NCBI RefSeq assembly: GCF_019749955.1 | Contig: NZ_JAIEPC010000002.1 | Coordinates: 1 to 63,217, forward strand | DNA length: 63,217 nucleotides | Direction of reading: 5' to 3' | DNA from: Sphingomonas sp. | GTDB lineage: Bacteria; Pseudomonadota; Alphaproteobacteria; Sphingomonadales; Sphingomonadaceae | The notes under the pieces: model-generated | Seen by the model: only the letters and a program-made list of their open reading frames with translations | Told to the model about the DNA's origin: nothing | Database searches by the model: none | Part shown: positions 16,558 through 26,621 of the stretch, piece by piece | How the letters are laid out: each line of letters starts with the position of its first letter | Numbering within the stretch: the first letter of the stretch is position 1 | Made by a program: the position numbers and the translations under genes

Positions 16558-18117
16558 GTGCCGATTTCCTTCCTGCCCTTTGCAGCGCCTGCGCTGCTGC
16601 TCGCCGCCGCTCTCATCGGCTTTCTGAAGCCGCAGCGACCGGGTGTGGGCCTGCTGAACGCCGTGCAGGCGCTGTCGGTATTCGCGCTGGTTGCGGCGCT
16701 GGGATCGGCGGCGGCGCTGATTGGCTTTGGTCCGGCGACGAGCCCGTTGCTCGGCATGAGCGGCGTCGGCCTGTCGGTGCGGCTGGATGTCGTGAGTGCG
16801 GCGATGCTGCTGCTCGTCGCGTTCATCGGCTGGATCGTGGTGCGCTATTCGGCGACGTACCTCGATGGCGAGGCGCGGCAGGGCAGTTTCATGGGGTGGC
16901 TGTGCTTCACGCTCGCCATGGTGATGTTGCTGGTGATCGCCGGATCGCTGGCGCAACTCGTGGTGGCTTGGACGGCGATCAGTTTCGGGATCCACCGGCT
17001 GCTGCTGTTCTATCCCGATCGGGTCGCGGCGCAGCGCGCGGCGCGCAAGAAGCTGGTGTCTGCGCGCCTCGCCAATCTGGCGCTGTTGAGCGCTGCTGTG
17101 TTGCTGGCGTTCGCCTATGGAACCAGCGACATCGCGACCATCCTCGACGCCGCGCGCAGCGGCGAGGGCGGCGCGATGGCGCTTGCGGCGGCGGGGCTGC
17201 TCGCGCTGGCAGCGCTGCTCAAGTCAGCGCAATTTCCGCTGCACGGTTGGCTGACCGAAGTGATGGAAGCGCCGACGCCGGTCTCGGCGCTGCTTCATGC
17301 CGGGGTGATCAATGCGGGCGGCTTCCTGTTGATCCGCTTTGCCGATGTGATGTTGCTCGCGCCGGGCGTGCTGGCGGTGCTGGTGATGATCGGCGGCTTT
17401 ACCGCGCTGTTCGGCGGGCTGGTGATGCTGACGCAACCGGCGGTCAAAACGTCGCTCGCGTGGTCGACAGTCGCGCAAATGGGCTTCATGATCATGCAAT
17501 GCGGGCTCGCGCTGTTCCCGCTCGCCTTGCTGCACATCCTCGCGCATTCGCTTTACAAGGCACATTCGTTCCTCGCCTCGGGGGGCGCGGTCGATCGGAT
17601 TGCCGCCGCGCGCCGGCCCGGTCCGGTCGCCATACCCAATGCCAAAGCGGTGGGCCGTGCCTTTATCGCGGCGCTCGCGACCTATGCGCTGATCGGGCTG
17701 GCGTTTGAAGCGCGCGCGCCATCGGTGCAGGCCACCGCACTCGGCGCAATCCTGATCTTCGGCGTTGCCTATCTGCTCGCTCAAGGCCTCGCCGATGCCG
17801 CGCCGCGCGCCTTGACGCAGCGGATGGCGGCCTATGCGCTTGCGGCGTCGCTGGGCTATTTCACACTGCACGCGCTGGCGATTTGGCTGACCGAGGGGAC
17901 GTTGCCTGCAACGCCGGCGCCGGGGCCGCTCGAATGGACGCTGATCGTGCTCGGTGTGTTGAGCTTTGGCGTGGTCGCGGTCGCGCAGGCGATGTTCCCG
18001 CTCTGGGCCTATCATCCCGCCGCCGCTGGCCTGCGCGTCCACCTTGCCAACGGCCTTTACGCCAATGCCGCGCTCGACCGGCTGCTCGGCGGCTGGACGC
18101 TGCGGCAGTCGCGCTGA
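16558..18117 (+). CDS. dabB: DabB, proton-conducting (NuoL-like) subunit of the inorganic carbon transporter
   Basis: 519 residues from a GTG at 16558 preceded by CGGAG; a TTG eight codons earlier is possible. The protein is almost all membrane helix and carries the proton_antipo_M signature of NuoL/M/N-type subunits: [20 protein letters not shown], then [40 protein letters not shown] and [17 protein letters not shown]. It stands outside any complex I operon and is followed 32 bp later by dabA, the arrangement of DabAB. There DabB is thought to couple cation flow to CO2 hydration by DabA, giving cytosolic bicarbonate. Confidence 0.9.
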   Translation: MPISFLPFAAPALLLAAALIGFLKPQRPGVGLLNAVQALSVFALVAALGSAAALIGFGPATSPLLGMSGVGLSVRLDVVSAAMLLLVAFIGWIVVRYSATYLDGEARQGSFMGWLCFTLAMVMLLVIAGSLAQLVVAWTAISFGIHRLLLFYPDRVAAQRAARKKLVSARLANLALLSAAVLLAFAYGTSDIATILDAARSGEGGAMALAAAGLLALAALLKSAQFPLHGWLTEVMEAPTPVSALLHAGVINAGGFLLIRFADVMLLAPGVLAVLVMIGGFTALFGGLVMLTQPAVKTSLAWSTVAQMGFMIMQCGLALFPLALLHILAHSLYKAHSFLASGGAVDRIAAARRPGPVAIPNAKAVGRAFIAALATYALIGLAFEARAPSVQATALGAILIFGVAYLLAQGLADAAPRALTQRMAAYALAASLGYFTLHALAIWLTEGTLPATPAPGPLEWTLIVLGVLSFGVVAVAQAMFPLWAYHPAAAGLRVHLANGLYANAALDRLLGGWTLRQSR

Positions 18118-18149
18118 GCGCGCTCCCCGCCTTTTTGGAGATATCTTCG

Positions 18150-20570
18150 ATGCCCGCTCATGCTGACCACCCGAACCTGACGACCGAGGCGCTGCGCGTC
18201 GCCGCCGATGCCGCTGCGCTGGCGATCCCGCCGGTCTGGCCCTTGGCATCAAGCGTCGCGGTCAATCCCTATCTCGGCCAGGCCGAGCTGGGCCTTGCCG
18301 AAACGTCCGCCCTGCTCGCGCGCGTTGCAGGCGTGCCAGTGACGATGCCGCGCGACTGGTTTCGCGCGCAGGTCGCCAAGGGCATGGTCACCGACGCTGA
18401 CCTGACCGCTGCGTGGCAGAATTGCGGATCACCACGGCGCCCAGCGTCGATCGAAGCGCTCAAAGCGGCTGCCGATCAGGCGTCCGGTGACCCTGTGGCC
18501 GTGCCAACGGTCGCCGATCTTGCGGCAAAGGCATCGGGGATCGACTGGAATGGCGTTATCGCCGACCGGTTCGGCGGCTGGGCCGGCAGCTTTTTCGACG
18601 AGGGGCAAGCGCTGTGGGCAGCGCCGCGCGGGCACGGCGCCTATGAAGCGTGGCGGGCAGTGGCGACGCATGATCTGACGCCCGAAATCGTCGGCCTGCG
18701 CGGCTTCGGTGCCTTTGTCGCCGATGCGCCCGAACATGCCCCCGACGCGATTGCGCGGGCGGTCAACCGGCTGGGGCTGACCGCGCCCGCGCTCCACACC
18801 TATTTCCACCGGCTGTTGATCACGCTCGGCGGCTGGGCGCAATATGCGCGTTTCCAGCGCTGGCAGGCCGAGCTTGGTGGGGGTGCCGATGATACGATCA
18901 CCGATTTTCTCGCGATCCGGCTGCTGTGGGAAGAAGCTTTGTTCGCACAGCATGAGGCAGAGATCCGCACGGCCTGGGCCGAGGTAATCGCCACCCATGC
19001 AGCGCCGGTCGAGCCGACCGACGCGCAGATCGTCGATGCGATTTTGCAAGAGGCTTGCGAGCGTGCGGCGCAACGCGATCTGGCGCGGACGCTCGCCAGC
19101 ACTCAGAGCAGGGCCGAGCGCCCGATCCCGCTGCTGCAAGCGGCCTTTTGCATCGACGTCCGCTCCGAAGTCTATCGGCGCGCGCTCGAATCGATCGATC
19201 CGCAGATTCAGACGCTTGGCTTTGCCGGCTTTTTCGGGCTGACCGCGTCGCATCGGCGCTTTGGATCGGATGTCGCCGAACACCGGCTGCCGGTGCTGCT
19301 CAATGCAGGGCTAAGCACGCACTCGGGCAGTGACGCAGATGACACAGCCGACCGTTCGCTGCGCTACCGCGAGCGCGCGACCCGGGCGTGGGGCCGCTTC
19401 AAGCTTGCCGCAGTTTCCTCCTTCGCCTTTGTCGAAGCGACCGGGCCAGCCTATATCGTCAAGCTCGTTCGCGATGCACTCGGCCTCCATCCGAACCATG
19501 TCCCCAATGATCCGGCGCCGCAGCCCGACCCCGCGCTCGACCTGCCGACGCGGATCGCGATGGCGGCGTCGATCCTGCGTGCCATGTCGCTGACGGATGG
19601 CTTCGCGCGGCTGGTGCTGTTGGTTGGTCACGGCGCCAATGTCGTCAACAACCCGCATGCGAGCGGCCTGCATTGCGGCGCCTGTGGCGGCTATTCGGGT
19701 GAGGTCAATGCACGGCTGCTGGCCGGCCTGCTCAACGACCGGGCGGTGCGCGACGTGCTGGCCAGCGAAGGCATCACCATCCCCGAAGCGACTTTGTTCG
19801 TCGCGGGCCTGCACGATACGACGACGGACAGCATTTTCCTCTACCAGAGCGATCATCCCGCGTCTGACCATGCCGCCGACCTCGGCCGTGTCGAGGGCTG
19901 GCTAAAAGCGGCGGGGGTGATTGCGCGCACCGAACGCGCGATCCGCTTGCCCCGCGCGCATGGCGCGGCGAGCATTGCGCCGCGTGCCCGCGACTGGGCC
20001 GAGACCCGGCCCGAATGGGCGCTGGCGGGGTGCAAGGCGTTCATTGCCGCGCCGCGCCACCGCACCACCGGCAAAGACCTGAAGGGCCGCGCCTTTCTGC
20101 ACGATTATGACTGGCATCAGGACACCAGCTTCGGCGTGCTTGAGCTGATCATGACCGCGCCGGTCGTCGTCGCGAGCTGGATCAGCCTGCAATATTATGG
20201 CTCGGCGGTGGCACCGGCGCTGTTTGGCGGCGGCAACAAGCTGCTCCACAATGTCATCGGTGGCGTCGGTGTGGTCGAGGGCAATGGCGGCCTGATGCGC
20301 CCCGGTCTGCCCTGGCAATCGGTGCATGACGGCAATGCCCTGGTCCACGAACCGCTGCGGCTGAGCGTCTGCATCGAAGCCCCGCGCGCGGCGATGACCG
20401 ACATTCTGGCGCGCCATCCCGGCGTTCGGGCGCTGTTCGATAACGGCTGGCTGCATCTGTTCGCGCTCGACGATGATGGGCGGATGGCGTGGCGCTACGA
20501 TGGCAATCTGGGTTGGACGGCGATGCTGGACGAGACGGACGGCGCCCGCAGCATGGAACTCGCTGCCTGA
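18150..20570 (+). CDS. dabA: DabA, carbonic-anhydrase-like subunit of the inorganic carbon transporter (DUF2309)
   Basis: 806 residues from an ATG at 18150 with TTGGAG upstream. The DUF2309/DabA family has a beta-carbonic-anhydrase-like zinc site. The equivalent ligands here are C334 and D336 in [17 protein letters not shown], and H494 and C509 in [20 protein letters not shown]. All four expected positions are kept, so an active enzyme is likely. In Halothiobacillus DabAB performs energy-coupled CO2 uptake; in a heterotroph it would supply bicarbonate for carboxylases at low CO2. The N-terminal [19 protein letters not shown] is also typical. It is cotranscribed with dabB. Confidence 0.93.
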   Translation: MPAHADHPNLTTEALRVAADAAALAIPPVWPLASSVAVNPYLGQAELGLAETSALLARVAGVPVTMPRDWFRAQVAKGMVTDADLTAAWQNCGSPRRPASIEALKAAADQASGDPVAVPTVADLAAKASGIDWNGVIADRFGGWAGSFFDEGQALWAAPRGHGAYEAWRAVATHDLTPEIVGLRGFGAFVADAPEHAPDAIARAVNRLGLTAPALHTYFHRLLITLGGWAQYARFQRWQAELGGGADDTITDFLAIRLLWEEALFAQHEAEIRTAWAEVIATHAAPVEPTDAQIVDAILQEACERAAQRDLARTLASTQSRAERPIPLLQAAFCIDVRSEVYRRALESIDPQIQTLGFAGFFGLTASHRRFGSDVAEHRLPVLLNAGLSTHSGSDADDTADRSLRYRERATRAWGRFKLAAVSSFAFVEATGPAYIVKLVRDALGLHPNHVPNDPAPQPDPALDLPTRIAMAASILRAMSLTDGFARLVLLVGHGANVVNNPHASGLHCGACGGYSGEVNARLLAGLLNDRAVRDVLASEGITIPEATLFVAGLHDTTTDSIFLYQSDHPASDHAADLGRVEGWLKAAGVIARTERAIRLPRAHGAASIAPRARDWAETRPEWALAGCKAFIAAPRHRTTGKDLKGRAFLHDYDWHQDTSFGVLELIMTAPVVVASWISLQYYGSAVAPALFGGGNKLLHNVIGGVGVVEGNGGLMRPGLPWQSVHDGNALVHEPLRLSVCIEAPRAAMTDILARHPGVRALFDNGWLHLFALDDDGRMAWRYDGNLGWTAMLDETDGARSMELAA

Positions 20571-20724
20571 ACGATCAGGCGCAATTGGCACGGCAAAGGG
20601 GTGTGTGTCCGCAGCAATAGCGGGCGGGCATCGAACCGATGCGACATTCCTATTCCCGTTGGCGCGCGCGATCCTCGATAAGGCGGTCATTCCGGCGACA
20701 CCCCGCCCCAACGGAGATTGACCC

Positions 20725-21216
20725 ATGATTGCTCGTCCTATCCTGCTTGCCCTCGCGCTCGCCGTCAGCGGCACCGTTGCCGAAGCGCGCGACACCGCCC
20801 CCAATGCGCCCGCGCCCGTCGCCAAGGCGTTAGGTATCGTGCGGATCCGCAGCACCCATAGCTTTGACGAAACCGTCGCGCGGCTGAAAGCGGCCATCGC
20901 GGCCAAGGGCGTGCGCTTCTTCGACGCCATCGACCAGCAGGCGCTGGGCAAGGAAGCCAATCTGACAATCGGCAAGTCGGTGATCGTGCGCTTCGGCAAT
21001 CCGCCACTGGGGGTGCAATTCCTGCAGGCCAATCGTTATGCGGGCCTCGACTGGCCCGTGCGGATGCTGGTGATTGAGGAAGCCGATGGCAGCGTCTGGC
21101 TTGCCTGGACCGATTTCACCTTTATGGCGAAGCGCTATGGGATCACGACGCAGAATGCGCAGTTCAAGATGGCGGCAGAAGTCGCTGGTTCGATCGCCGC
21201 CGATGCAGCCAGATAA
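20725..21216 (+). CDS. exported DUF302 protein
   Basis: 163 residues with a signal peptide (MIARPILLALALAVSGTVAEA). The mature part follows the DUF302 pattern: TRSTHSF-like RIRSTHSFDETVARLKAAIA, GVRFFDAIDQQALGKEANL, VIVRFGNPPLGVQFLQANRY, and WPVRMLVIEEADGSVWLAWT. DUF302 proteins are small and often found with sulfur or redox genes; the biochemical role is unknown. It lies 154 bp after dabA and four bases before the YeeE/YedE gene, so those two probably form an operon. Confidence 0.82.
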   Translation: MIARPILLALALAVSGTVAEARDTAPNAPAPVAKALGIVRIRSTHSFDETVARLKAAIAAKGVRFFDAIDQQALGKEANLTIGKSVIVRFGNPPLGVQFLQANRYAGLDWPVRMLVIEEADGSVWLAWTDFTFMAKRYGITTQNAQFKMAAEVAGSIAADAAR

Positions 21217-21219
21217 GTG

Positions 21220-22173
21220 ATGCCCATGTCGGTCGCGCTGCTGAGTTTTGCCTTTCTGGTCGCGGCGGTGTGCGCCGCGATCATGGGCTATGCGATCCAG
21301 CGCGGCGCGACCTGCATGGTCGCGGCGGTCGATGAGGTGATCACCCGCCGCCGCGCCCACCGGTTGATCGCGCTGGTGGAGGCCGCTGCCTGGGTCGCAG
21401 GCGGGCTGATCCTGGCCAATATGGCGGGCATTCTGCAAATGGCCCCGGTCGGGCATACGCTGGGGATCGTCACCGTTTGCGGCGGCATCCTGCTCGGGAT
21501 CGGCGCGCTCATCAATCGCGTCTGCGTGTTCGGGGCGATTGCGCGGCTAGGGTCGGGCGAGTGGGCTTACGCGCTGACCCCTGTGGGCTTTCTTCTTGGC
21601 TGTTTCGTCGCGGAGAGGCTGATGGCATCGGCCGCGCCCACGGCGACTGCATCACCGTTGTTCAGCGTCGGTCCCGTCCTCGTCGTGCCATTTCTGGTTT
21701 TCGCCGCATGGCGTGGCATCGAGGCGTTCGATGCCGTGCGAAACCGGCGGTTCGCGGCGCATATCTGGTCGCCGCACCGTGCGACGATGGTGATTGGGCT
21801 GGCGTTCGTGGTGATGCTGCTCACGGTGGGGAGCTGGGCCTATACCGACGCACTGGCATCGCTTGCGCACGGCATGGCGGATAATGTCGCTGCCAAAATG
21901 CTCCTTTTTGCCGCACTGCTGGTCGGCGCGCTGATCGGGGGCTGGACTGCTGGCCGATTGCGGCTGGTGGTACCAACGGTCGCCGACATGAGCCGCTGCC
22001 TGATTGGCGGCGCGATGATGGGCGTGGGCAGCCTGCTCATCCCGGGTAGCAATGACGGCCTGATCCTGATCGGTCTGCCCTTGTTGCAGCCTTATGCGTG
22101 GGTTGCGATGGCGAGCATGACCATCGCGATCGCGGTTGGCATGATCATCGAACGGCGTCTGGGCACGCGCTAG
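21220..22173 (+). CDS. YeeE/YedE-family inner membrane protein
   Basis: 317 residues from the ATG at 21220; a GTG one codon earlier and an ATG two codons later are alternatives. About eight to nine membrane helices are visible. Pore motifs of the family are present, including QRGATCMVAAVDEVITRRRA with its conserved Cys, LGIGALINRVCVFGAIARLG, CLIGGAMMGVGSLLIPGSND and IGLPLLQPYAWVAM. Known relatives (YeeE/TsuA, PmpAB) move thiosulfate or other sulfur compounds, so uptake of a sulfur species is the best guess. It is close behind DUF302 and followed by a LysR regulator. Confidence 0.8.
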   Translation: MPMSVALLSFAFLVAAVCAAIMGYAIQRGATCMVAAVDEVITRRRAHRLIALVEAAAWVAGGLILANMAGILQMAPVGHTLGIVTVCGGILLGIGALINRVCVFGAIARLGSGEWAYALTPVGFLLGCFVAERLMASAAPTATASPLFSVGPVLVVPFLVFAAWRGIEAFDAVRNRRFAAHIWSPHRATMVIGLAFVVMLLTVGSWAYTDALASLAHGMADNVAAKMLLFAALLVGALIGGWTAGRLRLVVPTVADMSRCLIGGAMMGVGSLLIPGSNDGLILIGLPLLQPYAWVAMASMTIAIAVGMIIERRLGTR

Positions 22174-22232
22174 TCAGCTCTCACGCTTACTGCTAGATGG
22201 CAGCGGCCTTCGTGGGGAGGGGGTCGTCGCCA

Positions 22233-23150
22233 ATGGAAATGCAGCAAGTCCGCTACTTCCTGTCGGTCGCACGCGTGCTCAATTTCACGCGCGCTGCCGA
22301 GGAATGCAATGTCACCCAGCCCGCCCTGACGCGTGCGATCAAGCAGTTGGAAGACGAACTCGGCGGTGACCTGATCCGGCGCGAGGGGCGCAACACCCAC
22401 CTGACCGACCTCGGCAACCGGATGCAGCCGCTGCTCCAGCAATGCTATGACAGTGCGCTGACCGCCAAGTCGCTTGCGACCAAAATCCGCAAGGGCGAAG
22501 TGCCGTCGCTGTCGCTGGCGGTCTCTCGCACGCTCGACTTGGTCCATTTGATGCGGCCGCTCGGCGAAATGCACCGCAGTTTTGCCGGGCTGCAACTCAA
22601 ACTGCGGCGTGGCACCGGCGCGCAGATTGCCGCGATGCTCAAAAGTGGCGAGGTCGATCTCGCGATCGGCGGGCCAATGGGCGAAAGCTGGGATCGGCTG
22701 GAAACCTGGCCGATGTTCAGCGAGGCGTTCGACCTTGTCGTCGGGGTCGATCACCCGCTGGCGATGCACAATGAGATTGATCTCGATGTCGAGCTGATCC
22801 GCGAGACACGGTTCCTGGTTCACGCCGATGCCGACATGGCCGAGTTTGAGACAGAACGGCTCGACGCTGCGGGCATCAATCTGGACCATGCGCATGAAGT
22901 CGATTCCGACCGCGATCTCGAAGCCTTGGTGATGGCTGAATTCGGGGTGGCAATCATGCCGGCGAGCGCGATGAACTCGTCGCGGGTGCGCCATGTCGCC
23001 TGCTCGGCGCTCGATCTGCGGCGGACGGTGGCGATTTATTCGGTGGCCGGTCGCGCCCGCTCGCGCGAGGCATCGGCCCTGCTCAATCTCGTGCGGTCGG
23101 CGGACTGGTCGCGGGCGTTAAGCGCTTACCAGCTTGACGGCGTCGAGTAG
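22233..23150 (+). CDS. LysR-family transcriptional regulator
   Basis: 305 residues from the ATG at 22233 (MEMQQVRYFLSVARVLNFTR, then AAEECNVTQPALTRAIKQLE). The HTH resembles the CynR/HdfR-like branch that regulates oxidative-stress or small-ion genes. The effector domain runs from about residue 90 to 300. Its 3' end overlaps the 3' end of the convergent peroxiredoxin-like gene by 33 bp. It probably regulates the DUF302-YeeE pair upstream or the peroxiredoxin-like gene; the sequence does not decide which. Confidence 0.87.
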   Translation: MEMQQVRYFLSVARVLNFTRAAEECNVTQPALTRAIKQLEDELGGDLIRREGRNTHLTDLGNRMQPLLQQCYDSALTAKSLATKIRKGEVPSLSLAVSRTLDLVHLMRPLGEMHRSFAGLQLKLRRGTGAQIAAMLKSGEVDLAIGGPMGESWDRLETWPMFSEAFDLVVGVDHPLAMHNEIDLDVELIRETRFLVHADADMAEFETERLDAAGINLDHAHEVDSDRDLEALVMAEFGVAIMPASAMNSSRVRHVACSALDLRRTVAIYSVAGRARSREASALLNLVRSADWSRALSAYQLDGVE

Positions 23151-23819
23151 CGCGTCGAGTTCCATCCGGCGGCGATAATCGGGATCGACGTGGCGCGCGG
23201 CAATGATGCCGTCCTGCCCGACGACGAAAACGGCGGGAACCGGCAAGACCCAAGGCGAGTGGGCCTGATAACCGGGAATGTCCCAGCCCGCCCCGCCGAT
23301 CATCGCTGACATGTTTTCATCGACCAGGATCGCCAGATTGATCGACAGCGTGTAGCCGCCACCGACATCGGTCAGGAAGGGGAATTGGGCGCCCGCTTCG
23401 GCCCGTAACTGCCGGGTAAACTGCTGTACTTCGGACGAAATTGCGACGATTTGCGCCGGTTTGGCCTCTTGCTCAATCTCGGCAAGGCCGATCATGTTGA
23501 GCCGACAATAGGGGCACCAATGCCCGCGATGAAAGGCAAGGACGGCGGGCCCGCGCTCGAGCAGTGAATCGAGCGTGACCAGCCGTCCTTCATGATTGGG
23601 CAGGCAGAAATCGGGCATGACATCGCCAACCATTGGCGCCGTGCTGCCGGCCTGTGCCGCCTCAAGCCGGGCGACAAAGGCATCGACTGCCGCTGCAAAA
23701 TCGGGCCCATTGGCGCGAACGCAATCCGCGATATGTTTCAGCCGCTCGCCCAGAGTCAGGTCGCGATTGCGCACTTCCTGAAAGGCATTTTCGATTTCTG
23801 CGACGAGCGGATGTGGCAT
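23118..23819 (-). CDS. AhpC/TSA-type peroxiredoxin-like protein
   Basis: 233 residues from the ATG at 23819; a longer frame exists but is less likely. A helical N-terminus of about 60 residues is followed by a thioredoxin-fold domain: GDVMPDFCLPNHEGRLVTLD, then AVLAFHRGHWCPYCRLNMIG, the CPYC motif with the peroxidatic-type Cys, and AQIVAISSEVQQFTRQLRAE. The domain occurs in the peroxiredoxin-like family (AhpC/TSA, long form). It would reduce peroxides in the cytoplasm; the reductant is unknown. No signal peptide. Confidence 0.83.
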   Translation of the reverse strand: MPHPLVAEIENAFQEVRNRDLTLGERLKHIADCVRANGPDFAAAVDAFVARLEAAQAGSTAPMVGDVMPDFCLPNHEGRLVTLDSLLERGPAVLAFHRGHWCPYCRLNMIGLAEIEQEAKPAQIVAISSEVQQFTRQLRAEAGAQFPFLTDVGGGYTLSINLAILVDENMSAMIGGAGWDIPGYQAHSPWVLPVPAVFVVGQDGIIAARHVDPDYRRRMELDALLDAVKLVSA

Positions 23820-23879
23820 GATTGGTCCCCCGACCACGAGCGATATCACACTGCTGCCCGAACGGGGTAGCAGGTGATG

Positions 23880-25019
23880 TTATTTGGCAGCGGACGTCTC
23901 GACCATTTCGCCAGCGCAAGCTTCGTGCAGGACAAAGCCCTCGCTCGGATCGACTTCGGCACGCCAGGGGGCCTTTTCGAGCGTTTCGGAGGTGTGGCGA
24001 TAGCCCGCCTCCCAGCGCTTGCGGATGCCGTCGGCGCTGAAATCGACGTCCTTGGCGTGATCCTCATAGTCGAGCGCCGGTGCGAGCAGGCGGATGACAT
24101 GCATCTGCGTGGTGCAGCCATAGCCGGTCAGCCCGCGCTGTTTGAGGCTCGCGAGCGCTTCTGCGGGAATCAGCGCGGTCATTTCGGCGATGATGTGGCG
24201 CATCTTGTGGAGCTGGCGCTGGCGCTTGATGTGCGATGCGGCACGGCTCGAATATTGAACGTCCTTCTGGCGGTTCATCACTTCCCAGATGGTTTCGGGC
24301 TCGCGACCGTCGGGGTTCCACAGGTGGACCGCGAAGACCATCCCGTTCTTGCGCGGATTGTCGTCGAACACGACTTCGACCGGCGTGTTCGACAGGATCC
24401 CGCCATCCCAGTAAAGCTGGTCGTCGATCCGCACCGCCGGGAAGGCCGGCGGCAGCGCGCCCGATGCCATGATGTGGCGCAAGTCGATCGTCTGGTCACG
24501 GCTGTCGAAATAGGTCATTTCGCTGGTCTGGACATTGGATGCGCCGACCGTCAGCCGGACGGGGCCATTGTTGATCTGGTCGAAATCGACGAGCTCGCCC
24601 AGCGTTTCAGCCAGCGGCGCGACCGAATAATATCCGGCCTGCTCGGCGCCCAAGGGCGCGTGCGAACTCATGAACGCTGCCGTATTCGGGCGAAAGAACG
24701 ACGGAATGCCGGTGGTCACCGCCATCATGTTGCGCGCGGCCGCCGGGAACCAGGCCGGGAGCGGCATGCCCATGAAGCGATCACTTTCGACGCGCTTCCA
24801 GAATTCGCGCATCCGGCTGAGTCCGTCCTTGGCAGGGCCACCTGCAATCAGCGCCGCATTGATCGCGCCAATCGACGTGCCGACCACCCAATCGGGCGCG
24901 ATGCCGGCTTCCTCAAGCGCCTGATAGACGCCGACCTGATAGGCGCCCAGCGCGCCGCCGCCTTGCAGCACCAGAACGATCTGGCCGTAGCTTGAAATCT
25001 CTTCGTGAAGGCTCTTCAT
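23880..25019 (-). CDS. patatin-like phospholipase with DUF3734 C-terminus
   Basis: 379 residues from the ATG at 25019. The patatin catalytic features are all visible: oxyanion loop VLVLQGGGALGAYQVGVYQA, nucleophile S49 in VVGTSIGAINAALIAGG (GxSxG), and DGGILSNTPVEVVF carrying the catalytic Asp. The C-terminal part (RQKDVQYSSRAASHIKRQRQ and on) is the DUF3734 extension seen in proteins encoded beside 3-hydroxybutyrate dehydrogenase. That gene lies 31 bp upstream in the same direction. The pair may act in polyhydroxybutyrate turnover or lipid breakdown; the link to PHB is from context only. Confidence 0.9.
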   Translation of the reverse strand: MKSLHEEISSYGQIVLVLQGGGALGAYQVGVYQALEEAGIAPDWVVGTSIGAINAALIAGGPAKDGLSRMREFWKRVESDRFMGMPLPAWFPAAARNMMAVTTGIPSFFRPNTAAFMSSHAPLGAEQAGYYSVAPLAETLGELVDFDQINNGPVRLTVGASNVQTSEMTYFDSRDQTIDLRHIMASGALPPAFPAVRIDDQLYWDGGILSNTPVEVVFDDNPRKNGMVFAVHLWNPDGREPETIWEVMNRQKDVQYSSRAASHIKRQRQLHKMRHIIAEMTALIPAEALASLKQRGLTGYGCTTQMHVIRLLAPALDYEDHAKDVDFSADGIRKRWEAGYRHTSETLEKAPWRAEVDPSEGFVLHEACAGEMVETSAAK

Positions 25020-25050
25020 GGTGGTTGCTCCTATTCGGTAAAGCTTATGG

Positions 25051-25854
25051 TTATTGGGCGGTCCAGCCGCCATCGACGGGCAGTGCCGTGCCGGTGATCG
25101 ATGCGGCGCTGGCGCTGCACAAGAACACCGCCAGCGCGCCAAGCTCCTCGACCGTCGCAAAGCGCTTGGTCGGTTGTGCCGAGAGCAGCACGTCGCGGAT
25201 CACGGCGTCGCGGTCGATGCCCCGGGCTTTTGCGGTATCGGCAATCTGATTCTCCACCAACGGGGTCCATACGTAGCCGGGGCAAATCGCGTTACAGGTA
25301 ACGCCATGCTGCGCGCCTTCGAGCGCCACGGTCTTGGTCAGGCCGAGCACACCATGTTTGGCGGCGACATAGGCGCTCTTGAACGGCGACGCGACCAGTG
25401 CATGCGCCGAGGCGACATTGATGATCCGGCCATAGCCCGCTGCCTTCATCGGCGCGAAGGCGGTGCGGATCGTGTGGAACGCCGCCGACAGGTTGAGCGC
25501 AATGATCGCGTTCCATTTGTCGACCGGGAATTCCTCGATCGGCGCGACATGCTGGATGCCGGCATTGTTGACGAGGATATCGACTTGGCCAAGCAGTGCG
25601 ATGCTGTTGTCAATCAGCCCTGCAGCACCGGCGGCATCGAGCAGATTTGCCCCATCATAAGCGACGCTGCCGCCATGTTTGGCGAGTGCCGCGCAGGTCG
25701 CTTCGATCGCGGCGGGGTCGCCCAGACCATTAATGACGAGATCGGCACCGGCTTCGGCCAGTGCGTGGGCGATTCCGAGTCCAATACCGCTGGTCGATCC
25801 GGTAACAACGGCGACGCGTCCGGCGAGTGGCTTTGCGGTGGCGGGCAGGTTCAT
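25051..25854 (-). CDS. 3-hydroxybutyrate dehydrogenase (SDR family)
   Basis: 267 residues from the ATG at 25854 with AAAGG nine bases upstream; the longer frame to 26313 is an overlap with the cupin gene and is not used. It is a short-chain dehydrogenase with the cofactor loop VVTGSTSGIGLGIAHALAEA, NNAG in DILVNNAGIQHVAPIEEFP, and catalytic Ser/Tyr/Lys in NVASAHALVASPFKSAYVAAKHG. The C-terminal SAQPTKRFATVEELGALAVF and GTALPVDGGWTAQ are typical of D-3-hydroxybutyrate dehydrogenase, which oxidises 3-hydroxybutyrate to acetoacetate with NAD. It is followed by the patatin gene in one operon. Confidence 0.9.
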   Translation of the reverse strand: MNLPATAKPLAGRVAVVTGSTSGIGLGIAHALAEAGADLVINGLGDPAAIEATCAALAKHGGSVAYDGANLLDAAGAAGLIDNSIALLGQVDILVNNAGIQHVAPIEEFPVDKWNAIIALNLSAAFHTIRTAFAPMKAAGYGRIINVASAHALVASPFKSAYVAAKHGVLGLTKTVALEGAQHGVTCNAICPGYVWTPLVENQIADTAKARGIDRDAVIRDVLLSAQPTKRFATVEELGALAVFLCSASAASITGTALPVDGGWTAQ

Positions 25855-26050
25855 GGCGAGCATCCTTTGGTGGAAATGATGACCGCTAACTGCCCAAAGC
25901 GGTGCATCGATTGAAATGCCGTTTCTGCATCGACTCGATGCGCCAAAGCCATTGGGCGCGGACGCGCTCAACGCGTAGAGCAACATGGTGTCAGCGAACC
26001 GGCGTTTCGGTTCCCGGACCCGATATTGCCAACCAACAGGAAGACCGATC

Positions 26051-26500
26051 ATGACCAAGACGACCCTTCGCAATGCCCTGTTCGCGCTGCTCGCAGCCAC
26101 CACTGTCGCTTCGCCCGCCTTGGCGGGTGAATGCCCGGCCGCCAAGGCGGGGGTCAACCCGCTCACGGGCGCGCCGACAGCGCCCAAGGGCGTCACCGAT
26201 ACCGTCATCGGCTCGGTTGATCTCAACGCCGAAATCAACGTGCCCGATCGCCAGCTCCGCACGCGCCGCCTCGTCGTCCAGCCGGGTGGCATCGTGCCGC
26301 TGCATAGCCACAAGGACCGCCCGGCGCTGATCTATACCCTCAGCGGCGCGATCACCGAATATCGCAGCAGCTGCATGGTGCCGATCCAGCACAAGGGCGG
26401 CGACATCGCACGCGAAGCCGACGGCATTTCGCACTACTGGATCAACCACGGCAAGGTGCCCGCGGTGCTGTTGTCGTCGGACGTCCACCACGGCAACTGA
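26051..26500 (+). CDS. exported cupin-domain protein
   Basis: 149 residues with a signal peptide (MTKTTLRNALFALLAATTVA, cleavage near SPALAGE). The mature part is a single cupin barrel: QLRTRRLVVQPGGIVPLHSH and then KDRPALIYTLSGAITEYRSS, with metal-binding His and Glu in the expected places, and a late ISHYWINHGKVPAVLLSSDV. It probably binds a metal or small ligand in the periplasm; no substrate can be named. It is divergent from the 3-hydroxybutyrate dehydrogenase gene with a 196-bp promoter region between. Confidence 0.8.
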   Translation: MTKTTLRNALFALLAATTVASPALAGECPAAKAGVNPLTGAPTAPKGVTDTVIGSVDLNAEINVPDRQLRTRRLVVQPGGIVPLHSHKDRPALIYTLSGAITEYRSSCMVPIQHKGGDIAREADGISHYWINHGKVPAVLLSSDVHHGN

Positions 26501-26621
26501 TCCCGACCGCGTTGACGACCAGGATAGGGGCTCCGCTTGCGCAGGCGGGCGGGGCCCTTCGTCCGCTATCAATCGTTAGATGATGGCGCGTTTGAACCGG
26601 CCAGATTCGACAGGTGAGAAG

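Noticed and set aside
25855..26313. N-terminal extension of the 3-hydroxybutyrate dehydrogenase
   Set aside because: The extension is antisense to the cupin gene and has no family counterpart; the SDR fold begins properly from the ATG at 25854.
26531..26565. GC-rich hairpin-like sequence after the cupin gene as a terminator
   Set aside because: The arms pair only partly and there is no T-run, so it does not meet the standard for an intrinsic terminator.
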